Shown: positions 36,997-46,100 of the stretch, in pieces | How positions within the stretch are numbered: the stretch's first letter is position 1 | Layout: every line of letters starts with the position of its first letter | Assembly: GCA_934754495.1 (NCBI GenBank) | Contig: CAKVHW010000002.1 | Span: forward strand, 146,463 to 210,462 | Source: an uncultured Clostridia bacterium | Lineage (GTDB): Bacteria > Bacillota > Clostridia > Christensenellales > UBA1242 | Length of the DNA: 64,000 nt | Reading direction: 5' to 3' | Made by a program: the position numbers and the translations under genes | The notes under the pieces: generated by a model | What the model was told of the DNA's origin: nothing | The model's database searches: none | Seen by the model: the letters and a program-made list of their open reading frames with translations, nothing else

Positions 36997-38499
36997 TTAA
37001 ACCAATGTAAATTTTTCTTTAAATTCGTTCTGTAAAAATTCTACAACATCAAATTCCTTTTGTTCATCTTGTTTTAAAATGTTTACAATAATTGTTTTGT
37101 CTACACTCTCAACATATTTTTTTAGAGTTTTTTCATTTGCCAAAATACTGTCAAAGTGCTCAGAAGCAACACTAATATTTAGCATATTTCCTTCCATGCT
37201 ATGTTTGCTACTTTCTAGTGTAAGGTATAATTTAAACTCGTTTGCATTTCTAAGAGTAATTAGTAATTTGCCCCATATTTGTTTTTCGTCATATTGTTTT
37301 ATTTTAGGCTCAACAATAATCTCTGGGGCACGATTAAAATTTAGATTTTTTTCTCCAGCACCATTAATTTTTTTCTCTAAATCAGCAACTTTTGCTTCAA
37401 GCTTTGCAATTCTATTGGTGTCTGTAACAAGCCCAAGCACCACAATTTCAAATAGTGCACGTGGATTTTGTGTATATCTAAAATCTTGTTCTAGCCCACC
37501 AAGTGATTGCATAATGGTTAACACATCATTTACGTCACCAAGTTTTGCAAGTGCTTCAAGTTCTGCCAAAACATCGGCTGGGTATTTTAAAATATCCTTA
37601 TAATTGTGACAAGTTTGCACAACTGCAATATCTCTAAAATATCCTACAAGGTCTTTAGCGACCATTGAAAAGTTTTTGCCACTTTTTGCAATTTCATTAA
37701 TGTAGTTAAGCAAGTTTTTAGTATTTTTCTTTAAAATATTTTCTGCAAGTTTATTTAACACTTGGTTGTTGGTAATTCCCACCGCTTCAACTACTGCATT
37801 ATATGTCACATTTTTATTCGTGTATGCAACACACATATCAGCAATACTAAGCGTATCTCTCACACTACCTTGACCAAGTTTTGCGATTAGCGAAACTGCT
37901 TCGTCTTCGTATTTAATTCCACTATCATCAAAAATATGTTTAAGATGTTTTTCAAGACCTTCATTGCTAACAAGCTTAAAATCAAAACGCAAACACCTAC
38001 TAAGAATAGTTGCTGGCAATTTTTGAACTTCGGTTGTACCTAAAATAAACACAACATATTTTGGTGGCTCTTCTAGGGTTTTTAGTAGTGCATTAAAAGC
38101 ACTATCAGTAAGCATATGAACTTCATCAATAATATACACCTTATATTTTCCATTAACTGGTGGGTATTTTACTTTTTCACGTAAGTCCCTGATTTCTTCT
38201 ACCCTATTGTTACTGGCAGCATCAATTTCGATAATGTCCATATTAGACGGATCACTTAAAATTTTACAGGTGTTACACTTATTGCAAGGGCCGTTTTCAA
38301 AATGTTCACAATTAATAGCCTTTGCAAAAATACGTGCAATACTTGTTTTACCTGTTCCACGAGTACCAGTAAACAAATAGGCATGGCTAATTTGGTTGTT
38401 TTTAATTTGGTTTATAAGTGACTGTGTAATATGTTTTTGCTCAACAACTTCATCAAAATTAGTTGGTCTATATTTTCTGTATAGTGCTTGATATTCCAA
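36997..38499 (-). CDS. dnaX: DNA polymerase III tau/gamma subunit
   Basis: The 500-residue clamp-loader ATPase has Walker A GTRGTGKTSIARIF near residue 45, a four-cysteine zinc module (CEHFENGPCNKCNTC), IDEVHMLTDSAFNALL and the sensor SRCLRFDF. The start is a TTG (38499) with GGAG 7 bases upstream, inside the end of the sigH region. The C-terminal tau part is present but short. It follows sigH by 2 bases, which joins the dnaX and sigH clusters. Confidence 0.96.
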   Translation of the reverse strand: MEYQALYRKYRPTNFDEVVEQKHITQSLINQIKNNQISHAYLFTGTRGTGKTSIARIFAKAINCEHFENGPCNKCNTCKILSDPSNMDIIEIDAASNNRVEEIRDLREKVKYPPVNGKYKVYIIDEVHMLTDSAFNALLKTLEEPPKYVVFILGTTEVQKLPATILSRCLRFDFKLVSNEGLEKHLKHIFDDSGIKYEDEAVSLIAKLGQGSVRDTLSIADMCVAYTNKNVTYNAVVEAVGITNNQVLNKLAENILKKNTKNLLNYINEIAKSGKNFSMVAKDLVGYFRDIAVVQTCHNYKDILKYPADVLAELEALAKLGDVNDVLTIMQSLGGLEQDFRYTQNPRALFEIVVLGLVTDTNRIAKLEAKVADLEKKINGAGEKNLNFNRAPEIIVEPKIKQYDEKQIWGKLLITLRNANEFKLYLTLESSKHSMEGNMLNISVASEHFDSILANEKTLKKYVESVDKTIIVNILKQDEQKEFDVVEFLQNEFKEKFTLV

Positions 38500-38501
38500 A
38501 A

Positions 38502-39083
38502 TTATTCTCCTTTTTTAAAGTTTGCAAGTTTTGTCTTAATTCTAGAAAGTGCATTGTCTACACTTTTGTAAGTTACATTCAGCTTTTCTATTATATCATT
38601 ATACTTGTAACCTTCCAAATAAAGTTGCAAGACTTGTTGTTCAAATTCGCTCAACTTATTTGAAATTAAGTCATTAAGATTTTTGTTGTTTTCTTCATAA
38701 ATCACTTCAAGTTCGGGCGATAGTGTTGTGCTAGGAATAGACACAACTTTGTCGTCAATACTAAGTTCTCCTTGGTTGTTTAGCATAAGGCTATCGTTAA
38801 GCGGAATGTTTTTCTGGCTATGCGATTTCTTTATTGCATTAACAATTTGCTGTTCTACAAGTTTTCTTAAGTATGGTACAAAGTCACACTTTGTTTCGTC
38901 ATAAGTATTAACCGCCTTAATAAAGCCAAACATACCTTCTTGAACAATATCATCATTGTTTCCGTCAATAAGGTAATACTTTTTGGCAATAACTAACACA
39001 ATCTTTTTATATTTATCATACAACTCGTCTAGTGCTTTTTCATCACCAGCCTTGGCTAGTGCCAATAATTTATTGTCTTCCAA
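38502..39083 (-). CDS. sigH: RNA polymerase sigma-H factor
   Basis: The 193-residue sigma-70-family protein has region 2 DDIVQEGMFGFIKAVNTYD and region 4 LSEFEQQVLQLYLEGYKY followed by a helix-turn-helix. SigH starts sporulation and related stationary-phase genes. The match to SigH rather than another sigma rests on the region 2 sequence and on its place after rlmB. The start is a TTG (39083) with AAGGAAAA upstream. It is slightly shorter than the 218 residues of B. subtilis SigH. Confidence 0.92.
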   Translation of the reverse strand: MEDNKLLALAKAGDEKALDELYDKYKKIVLVIAKKYYLIDGNNDDIVQEGMFGFIKAVNTYDETKCDFVPYLRKLVEQQIVNAIKKSHSQKNIPLNDSLMLNNQGELSIDDKVVSIPSTTLSPELEVIYEENNKNLNDLISNKLSEFEQQVLQLYLEGYKYNDIIEKLNVTYKSVDNALSRIKTKLANFKKGE

Positions 39084-39085
39084 TA

Positions 39086-39805
39086 TTATTTTTTCCTTTG
39101 TTTAAAAGATTCATATAGTGCAATTCCTGTTGCAACTGACACATTTAGTGAGTTTACTTTGCCCACCATATCTATTGTAAAAATACCATCGCATAGTTTT
39201 TTAGTAAGAGCACTTACACCAAAGCCTTCACTTCCCATAACTATTGCAATTGGTCCAGTAAGGTTTGTTTTTGCAATATCTTGTCCACCAAGTTCGCAAG
39301 CATACACCCACACTCCATTATTTTGCAAATATTTTATAGTGTCATTAAGATTTGTAACTTTTGCAACTTTAACGTAATTAGTTGCACCAGCACTTGTTTT
39401 AATTACAGTTTCATTCACCCCGCATGCACGGTTTTTAGGAATAATTACTCCACTTACACCTAAGCACTCACACACTCTAATTATTGAGCCCAAGTTGTGC
39501 GGGTCTTCCACTCCGTCCAAAATCAAGATAAATGGGTCTTTGTTTTTATCGTCATTTAAAATATCATCTACTTCACAATATTTAAACTCGTCTACAACAG
39601 CAATTAACCCTTGATGTTTTTTTGTTACACTTTCTCTATCTAACACATCATTGCTAACAAATTGTAGTTTTACTTTGTTTTGTTTTGCAAGAGCAATAAT
39701 ATCATTAAATACTTTATCTTTACTGCTATTGCTTGCCAATAATTTTGATATTTGAGCACCACTTGTTAGGGTCTCCCTAACAGCATTTCTTCCTTCAATT
39801 TTCAT
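39086..39805 (-). CDS. rlmB: 23S rRNA (guanosine-2'-O-)-methyltransferase RlmB
   Basis: The 239-residue SpoU-family methyltransferase has the N-terminal substrate domain (EGRNAVRE), then NLGSIIRVCECLGV and IVMGSEGFGVS, and the C-terminal SLNVSVATGIALYE knot motif. It methylates 23S rRNA. GGAG precedes the ATG, which overlaps mrnC by 11 bases. The usual next gene, yacP, is absent; sigH follows directly. Confidence 0.95.
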   Translation of the reverse strand: MKIEGRNAVRETLTSGAQISKLLASNSSKDKVFNDIIALAKQNKVKLQFVSNDVLDRESVTKKHQGLIAVVDEFKYCEVDDILNDDKNKDPFILILDGVEDPHNLGSIIRVCECLGVSGVIIPKNRACGVNETVIKTSAGATNYVKVAKVTNLNDTIKYLQNNGVWVYACELGGQDIAKTNLTGPIAIVMGSEGFGVSALTKKLCDGIFTIDMVGKVNSLNVSVATGIALYESFKQRKK

Positions 39806-40211
39806 TGTTTTCTCCTATACAAATACTTAAAATATAATTTAATCTCTCTTGGTCTCCAGCCAAATACAAGTATCCAAGCACTGCTTCAAGTCCTGTGGCA
39901 CGTTTGTAGTCCACAACACTTGCATTTTTAGCAACCGATGCAGTTTTGTAATTTCGTGCACGTTTGTACACACTCATTTCATCTTCAGTCAAAATCGGCA
40001 TGAGTTTTTCAATGGTTACACTTTGCTTACTTGCCTTAACATAATCGGTTGTAAGTTTGTGAAGTTCGCCACTTTTCGCATGATGCTCTAGCACTATTTT
40101 ATTGCGTATAAATAGCGTATACACTCCATCTCCAACAAAAGCCAAAACCTGTGGATTTTCCTTTTTTAAATCTGATTTATCTAATGTTTTAAAATTAAAA
40201 TAGTTATTCAA
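39795..40211 (-). CDS. mrnC: Mini-ribonuclease III
   Basis: The 138-residue protein has the RNase III catalytic core without a double-stranded RNA-binding domain: LAFVGDGVYTLFIRN with the conserved Asp, and VLGYLYLAGDQERL. Mini-III matures 23S rRNA ends. The start is a TTG (40211) with AGGAG 7 bases upstream and no nearby ATG. It heads the operon; in other Firmicutes it sits between cysS and rlmB, and cysS is not here. Confidence 0.92.
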   Translation of the reverse strand: MNNYFNFKTLDKSDLKKENPQVLAFVGDGVYTLFIRNKIVLEHHAKSGELHKLTTDYVKASKQSVTIEKLMPILTEDEMSVYKRARNYKTASVAKNASVVDYKRATGLEAVLGYLYLAGDQERLNYILSICIGENNEN

Positions 40212-40233
40212 AATTATCTCCTAAATTTCCTTA

Positions 40234-40262
40234 ATTATAGCACTTTTTTAAAAGTAGTCCAA
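40234..40262 (-). promoter_or_regulatory. Sigma-A promoter of the mrnC-rlmB-sigH-dnaX-ybaB-recR operon
   Basis: TTGGAC (40262-40257), 17-base spacer, TATAAT (40239-40234), 22 bases before the TTG start. Confidence 0.65.
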
Positions 40263-40353
40263 CTAAAATAAAAAAGGCTTATACAATTGTTTTCATAATT
40301 TGGTGGTTTTTTAAATAAAATATTTTAACAAACCTTTGTATTAGGAGTAAATA

Positions 40354-41067
40354 ATGTTTGTAAATATCAAATTAAAAACCGTAATTGCCTTTATTCTTTC
40401 ACTCGCCCTAAGTTTTGGCACATCTATTTATATATACAAAACAATCAATGCCGGTAGCACACCAAAGTTTAGCCAAACAATAGTGATAGATGCAGGGCAT
40501 GGTGCAAGAGATGCGGGTTGTAACGGAATAAACACAGGAGTAAAAGAAAGCGACCTTAATTTAAGCATTTCACAAAAACTAAAAAAATATCTTGAAGACT
40601 TTGGATTTAATGTTGTGCTAACTCGTGAAAACGATAGCCCTCTTTATAGTCCTAATGCAACAAATTGCAAACGTGAAGATATGGAAAAACGAGAGCAAAT
40701 TATAAATAATGCAAAAGCCGACCTAGTTGTTAGCATTCACATGAACTCATTTCCAGAACCTTCTCAAAAGGGGGCACAATGTTTCTTCAATCCAAACAGT
40801 GAAGAAAGTAAAAAATTAGCCGATGCAATACAAGGGCAACTAAAAAAACAAATTGATAATGCCCAAAACGAAAGTCACAAAGGTGACTACTTTATTTTAA
40901 ATCTTAGCGATACTACCCCAATCTCAATTGTCGAATGTGGCTTTTTAACTAATCCCGACGAGGAAAAACTGCTAATAACCGATAGTTATCAAAATAAAAT
41001 TGCCTACACAATAATGTGTGGCATAATAGATTACTTTGGAATTGAAAACACATACAGTAAAAAATAA
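40354..41067 (+). CDS. cwlD: Germination-specific N-acetylmuramoyl-L-alanine amidase CwlD
   Basis: The 237-residue protein, the same length as B. subtilis CwlD, has an N-terminal signal anchor and the Amidase_3 zinc site: IDAGHG, GVKESDLNL, VSIHMNS and the catalytic Glu in VECGFLTNPDE. CwlD cuts the peptide from muramic acid in the cortex so that muramic lactam can be made. TTAGGAG precedes the ATG. It is a single-gene unit, divergent from mrnC. No clear sporulation promoter could be assigned. Another Amidase_3 enzyme cannot be ruled out, but length and organisation favour CwlD. Confidence 0.88.
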   Translation: MFVNIKLKTVIAFILSLALSFGTSIYIYKTINAGSTPKFSQTIVIDAGHGARDAGCNGINTGVKESDLNLSISQKLKKYLEDFGFNVVLTRENDSPLYSPNATNCKREDMEKREQIINNAKADLVVSIHMNSFPEPSQKGAQCFFNPNSEESKKLADAIQGQLKKQIDNAQNESHKGDYFILNLSDTTPISIVECGFLTNPDEEKLLITDSYQNKIAYTIMCGIIDYFGIENTYSKK

Positions 41068-41096
41068 AAACCAAAAGATTTTAACTTTTGGTTTTT
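41066..41096. terminator. Terminator downstream of cwlD
   Basis: 12-bp stem AAAAACCAAAAG/CTTTTGGTTTTT with a 7-base loop, starting at the cwlD stop. It also lies just beyond the stop of the convergent small gene. Confidence 0.85.
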
Positions 41097-41105
41097 GACA
41101 TATTG

Positions 41106-41294
41106 TTATAGTTTTGTGGCTTGTTGTATAAAGTTTATGTCACGAAGTAGATGTTCTACATTATCATAAGCAATGTTATACACTGTTCCATCAAGCATAA
41201 AAACTTTAAGATAGAATGTCCTACGCTTTTTATCTACCTTAAAACTAACTAAATTATTAACATTAATTACAATACCACCAATGTCCAACAACAT
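41106..41294 (-). CDS. Small unknown protein
   Basis: A 62-residue protein beginning MLLDIGGIVINVNNLVSF and mostly beta-strand-like with basic turns. AGAGGGAC precedes the ATG with good spacing, and the gene has a terminator behind it, which supports it as real. No family is recognised. Confidence 0.6.
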   Translation of the reverse strand: MLLDIGGIVINVNNLVSFKVDKKRRTFYLKVFMLDGTVYNIAYDNVEHLLRDINFIQQATKL

Positions 41295-41368
41295 AAAAAG
41301 TCCCTCTTACTTTTTGGTTATTATACCACAAGGTTTTGTATTTTGTAAACCCCAATTTTTTAACACAA

Positions 41369-41399
41369 AAAAACACAGACTTTATTTCTCTGTGTTTTT
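41369..41399. terminator. Terminator downstream of greA
   Basis: 11-bp stem AAAAACACAGA/TCTGTGTTTTT with a 9-base loop. Confidence 0.85.
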
Positions 41400-41407
41400 C
41401 TTTTGTA

Positions 41408-41887
41408 TTAGTATTTAATGCTCATAATTTTAACGTGCATATCTGTTGTTGGGTCTGGAGTATCTACAGTAACAACATCACCCTTTTTCTTACCCATTAA
41501 TGCTTTTCCAATAGGACTTTCATTACTGATAAGGCCTTTAGTAGGGTCACTATCATAACTGCCAGTAATAGTAAATGTAAAGTCTTGATTAAAGTCAAGG
41601 TCCTTAACAACTACTACAGCACCTACATTAATAACTGAAGTATCAACCTTAACTTTGCTAATAATTTTAGCATTGTGAAGGGTGTTTTCAATAGATATAA
41701 TTTCTTGCTCTAAAATAGCTTCTTCTTCTCTAGCGGCATCATATTCGCTATTTTCACTAATATCGCCATAGCTACGAGCTTCTTTAATTTTATTAGCAAC
41801 GTCTTCACGACCAACACTTTTTAGTTCGGCAAGACGCGCCTTTAATTCTTCATAATTTTCTTTAGTTAGGTAAGTTGTATTATCCAT
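41408..41887 (-). CDS. greA: Transcription elongation factor GreA
   Basis: The 159-residue protein has the N-terminal coiled coil with SYGDISENSEYDAAREE, including the acidic tip, and the C-terminal FKBP-like domain ending GDVVTVDTPD. GreA rescues backtracked RNA polymerase by helping transcript cleavage. Of two adjacent ATGs, the second (41887) has the better distance from AGGAGGG. It has a consensus promoter and its own terminator. Confidence 0.97.
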   Translation of the reverse strand: MDNTTYLTKENYEELKARLAELKSVGREDVANKIKEARSYGDISENSEYDAAREEEAILEQEIISIENTLHNAKIISKVKVDTSVINVGAVVVVKDLDFNQDFTFTITGSYDSDPTKGLISNESPIGKALMGKKKGDVVTVDTPDPTTDMHVKIMSIKY

Positions 41888-41920
41888 CATAACCCTCCTT
41901 TTGTTTTCTTAGTACGCAAG

Positions 41921-41949
41921 ATTATATATTAATAAAAAAAGTTTGTCAA
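41921..41949 (-). promoter_or_regulatory. Consensus sigma-A promoter of greA
   Basis: TTGACA (41949-41944), 17-base spacer, TATAAT (41926-41921). Both boxes match the consensus exactly. Confidence 0.8.
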
Positions 41950-42014
41950 TAAAAAAAATACCAATTATATAATATTTTGTTTGCAAAAATTTATTCACTA
42001 AATTATAAAATTGT

Positions 42015-42043
42015 TTGTGAAAATTCCAACAATAATGTAATAT
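42015..42043 (+). promoter_or_regulatory. Candidate promoter of the 42061-42318 gene
   Basis: TTGTGA (42015-42020), 17-base spacer, TAATAT (42038-42043), 17 bases before the ATG. Confidence 0.4.
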
Positions 42044-42060
42044 ATTATGTAAGGTTTTTT

Positions 42061-42318
42061 ATGAACAATATATATGCAAAACTAACAATTGATAATAAAT
42101 TAATTAATGATTACATATATGAATTACCAGAAGATTTTGTGATTCATAATTTTTTTGATTACATGGCAGAAATCTGTGCAAAGCTTGATATTCCAGTACC
42201 AATGATACTGGTAAAACACATTAAAAACTTTTTACTTTACAATAGTACCACTTTTACTAAAGATGACTTTGTAGAAACTTTCCCTTACGACAAACTTGTT
42301 GTAGAAATTTACAATTAA
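42061..42318 (+). CDS. Small conserved-looking protein of unknown function
   Basis: An 85-residue protein (MNNIYAKLTIDNKLINDY..., then LPEDFVIHNFFDYMAEICAKLDIP and a C-terminal DDFVETFPYDKLVVE). The frame is open further upstream, but AAGG stands 7 bases before the ATG at 42061, and the upstream part overlaps the promoter. The overall pattern resembles small hypothetical proteins of clostridia, but I can name no function. Confidence 0.65.
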   Translation: MNNIYAKLTIDNKLINDYIYELPEDFVIHNFFDYMAEICAKLDIPVPMILVKHIKNFLLYNSTTFTKDDFVETFPYDKLVVEIYN

Positions 42319-42430
42319 CACCCTTTAAAATAATTTAAGCATCACAAATTAAAAACACACAAAACTTGCAATTAATGTATAATTTTACTCTAAATTTAGC
42401 AAACTAAAAGTAATTTTAAGGAGTAATATT

Positions 42431-43009
42431 ATGATAACATTAATTGCTTTTTTATTAGTTTTGGTAGGTGGGGCAAACTGGCTAACAATAGGACTACTAC
42501 AGTTTGATTTTGTGGCAGGGCTATTTGGCTCACAAAGTAATATTTTTAGCCGAATTGTATATGTACTAGTGGGAATTGGCACAATAATTATTACGGTTAA
42601 CGTGATTAAAAATAAGGGCAAATTAACCTTTAACTTTAGAAAATTAAAAAATAAAATTAAATCACAAGGCGAAACACAAATAGCCACTAATCCACAGGGT
42701 TCTCCACAATACTCACAAAGTTCCAACCAAAACTACACCACTTCGGGAGTAAATAGTCAGCAAGGTGAAACACAACCAAATACCAACAATCAAAACCAAT
42801 ATCAACTCACACAAAATAGTGATTATAACAACCAAACAATGTCGAGCAACCATAATGACCAGCAATATTATAATAACAAAGACTCTCAACAACGAGAAAT
42901 CAACACTAATCAACCACAGTATAACACAGAAGCAGGCGTTGATAACGATATAAGGTCAATTTCAGCACGACTTACAGAAAAACATAACAACAACAGAAAT
43001 TATAGATAA
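42431..43009 (+). CDS. DUF378 membrane protein with Asn/Gln-rich tail
   Basis: The 192-residue protein has a two-span DUF378 (YuzA-type) domain in its first 60 residues: GGANWLTIGLLQFDFVAGLFG and SRIVYVLVGIGTIIITVNV. A basic stretch (KNKIKSQ) is followed by about 110 residues of low-complexity Asn, Gln, Ser and Thr, unlike the short tails of most DUF378 proteins. AAGGAG precedes the ATG. TATAAT lies 48 bases upstream with no clear -35. It is a single-gene unit ending at a strong terminator. The role is unknown. Confidence 0.8.
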   Translation: MITLIAFLLVLVGGANWLTIGLLQFDFVAGLFGSQSNIFSRIVYVLVGIGTIIITVNVIKNKGKLTFNFRKLKNKIKSQGETQIATNPQGSPQYSQSSNQNYTTSGVNSQQGETQPNTNNQNQYQLTQNSDYNNQTMSSNHNDQQYYNNKDSQQREINTNQPQYNTEAGVDNDIRSISARLTEKHNNNRNYR

Positions 43010-43073
43010 TGAAGTCGTTATGCATTAAAAAATCAATGGTAAACTTACAATCATCAAAATTAAATATAATACA

Positions 43074-43104
43074 AAAAAACGATATCAAAATGATATCGTT
43101 TTTT
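43074..43104. terminator. Bidirectional terminator between the DUF378 gene and the giant repeat gene
   Basis: 14-bp stem AAAAAACGATATCA/TGATATCGTTTTTT with a 3-base loop. Confidence 0.9.
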
Positions 43105-43105
43105 G

Positions 43106-46100
43106 TTATTCAATTTCTTTCCAAACAACTTGAATATCAAGGTTTTCACCAGAAACTGTAATGTAGTTATAACCACCTTTATCATTAAATAAGTTGTATT
43201 TTGTACCATTAATTAACACATAATCGGCTTCCAAGTTGCTAATATCAATTCCATCACTAATTAAAACATTATAGTAATTAGTAACAAAACTTGAAATGCT
43301 TTCTTGAGCACCTTCAATTCGAGTATAAGATACTTGTTTATTGCCAACTAAATCGGTGTAATTTTCACTACTTACGGTCACTGAAATTTCAGGAACATAC
43401 ACAGCATATAACACCACATTGTCACCTACTACAATTGTGTCATTTAACACACTAGTATATTCTTGCCTTACAATGCTTCCGCCCATAACCGATGTGTTAG
43501 CAGAGTTGGTTTTTAGTGCTTTTACATAATATAATCCGCTTGCATCTACCTTACAGCCATCATCATTTGCATTAGTGCTATAGTAAACAAACCTTAATCC
43601 GCTAAAGTTTTTAGTATACTCACTTGCCTTAAAGTCGCTAAACATAGTGTTTAAAGTAGTTGTCATAACAACTAGTGAATATGTGCTTGAAACTTCGTCA
43701 AATACCAATTTTAAATTGTTTGTTTTTGCACCAAAATACAAAGTTGTGTTTTTAATAACTGTTGTCTTTCTATAACTCCCAATTTCAACACCCGTAAAGC
43801 CGTTATTTACATAATCACTATTACCAGAATATGTACCAGTAATAGCAGTGTTTGCAACAACATAAATTGTTTTTGATACACCCAAATCACCAGCATTAAC
43901 ACCATTTACAGATTTTGTTGAGTTTATGGTAATAGACTTTTTAACATTTTCTAAATACCTTACCACAACATCAATTGTGTTGCCATTAGTATAAGCTTCC
44001 CCAATTAAATCAAAGTATTTTTCAAAAGTAAGGTCATTATCAATTTTTTCGTTTTCCACATAGAATCCTAAAATTGAATAATAATTGCTTATATTTATAT
44101 CATCTAGATAATAATTAAGTTGTAATTTTAATTCAGTTAACACTTGTGCATATGTTGTGGCAAATGTAACTTTTACACTTCCACCAGCCACTGTTCCGCC
44201 ACCTACTGCAGGAACATTAGTTGTCACATTAAGTGTAAGTTCTTTTACAGCAATTTTGCTTACAAGTTCTACTTCCAACAATCCATCAGTGTAATAATTT
44301 GCACTACCATTATTTGATGTGCTAATTATTTTACCTGTGATTTTTGGTGTAGAATTTTCCTTCACATAATAATCAGTAGTATATGATAATTCAAAGTGTG
44401 GCAAATATGTGTTGTCCTTAACCCTTAGCACAATCTTACTAAAGTACCTATTACCATCAACTTCGTAATTGTTGGTTGTGGCATTAATTACATTATAGTA
44501 ATATGTAAGACCTGCATTATTTAAGAAGTTAATTCCTGCACGTTCACCTGTTTCGTCACCTTCCAACTTATATGTTAACCATACTGCACTGCTATACCCT
44601 GCATTGATTGTAACAGCACTAGTTAACCCACTTACAGCGATATTATCTTCGCTAGCACCTGTGCCGAAAGTAGATTCTAGTAGCCATTCCTCAAACCAAA
44701 TATTTTTTAGGTCGTTAGCAAGGCTATTGCCATTAGAATACAAATAAACATAGTTTTCGTTAATTGAATATCTATATGTTCCAATCAATTCACCAACAGT
44801 GTAATATTCAGTTGATGTTTTTAAAATATTGGACATATTATCAACATTGCTCACATCACTTGCCAACACACTAAGTGTAGCACTATCCAACGAATTAAAG
44901 CCATAAGTAACAAGTTTGTAGAATGCTTTTAGTTTGTTGCTATCAGTTGTTCTAAAATATGCTTTTGCATAGTCTACATTGGCAATTTTAAAACTATAGT
45001 CAATATACTTATAATCAAATTTTAAAGCATAACTTTCTTGTCCATTATCAAATCCGCTCACAATTGTTGCAGAATTATCTACAACAATATTAGAGTTAAC
45101 ATTTTTTAAAACATAGTCGTTTGACGAATAGTTAAAGGTAATTTCACTATCGGTCACAACAGAAATTGTTTTGCTAGAATCACTACTTACTGAAACATTG
45201 ATTGTTTGCATTGTGTAATCAGCAACAACTCCATTAGCAGTATTTGGTGTGTAGTAAATAACTTCCACATTGCCAAAATCTGTCACATCAGAATTAACGA
45301 AACTTGAAGTAATTACAACATTTTTACTTTCAAGGTTAAACTTAACCGCACCAGTACTCTCGCTCAAGTTTTCGTTAACATATGTGTATGTTTTTGTGTT
45401 TTCATTAAAGTAAGGAGTATTAATTAAATCAAATACAACTTTTAAGCCATAGCCTTTTCTTAGTTTAATAGCAAGTTTGGAAATGTCAAAATTATCGTAA
45501 ATGTTTACAACTTTTGATTCATTAATAATGTCATAAACACTACTATCACTTCTTATCATGTCCAATGTAAACACGTTTTCACTTGTTTCAAGTTTTGTAG
45601 TGATGTCGTACACAGTATAGCTAACTTTTAGTGCATACTTATATGTACTTCCACCATACTGTCCACCAAGGCTACCATAGTGTGTGTTTTTAATTGCGTC
45701 ACTATATAACTTGTCCCATTCAATGTCAAGGTTGTGTTCAACAAAGCTTCCCCAGCACACAACATCAATTATATTTGTTTCGGCCGTAATACTTGCCGAA
45801 CTAATTGTTTTACCATTTAATTTAACTTCTTTTAGTTCGTAATTGTCATTAGTTTTTGGGGTTATTATAATCCTTCCCTTTAGATTACTTAAGTAATCAT
45901 AAACCATAATGTTTGTGGTTGTTTTGCCGTCTAATGTACTAGAATAAACAACTAAATTATCAAGATAATTAAACGTAATATTGCCAGCAACATATGATAC
46001 ATTTTGATATACTTCCTGAGAAATGTCACACATATTAGGGTCATAATTTAAGGTTATACTAAGTTGTTTTGCCACCCACTTTGCTTGCAATGTAAGTGTA

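Noticed and set aside
37079..37603. 174-codon plus-strand open frame inside dnaX
   Set aside because: It is antisense to a certain gene and has Ser/Phe-rich shadow composition.
40270..40353. Sigma-E or sigma-G promoter before cwlD
   Set aside because: CATAATTT is present near 40295, but no -35 element at the correct distance was found.
41977..42060. Longer N-terminus for the 42061-42318 gene
   Set aside because: The extension overlaps the promoter and ribosome site of the shorter form and is Asn/Tyr/Ile-rich non-coding-like sequence.
42385..42726. 113-codon minus-strand frame opposite the DUF378 gene
   Set aside because: The plus-strand frame has a good ribosome site and a known domain; the minus frame has neither.
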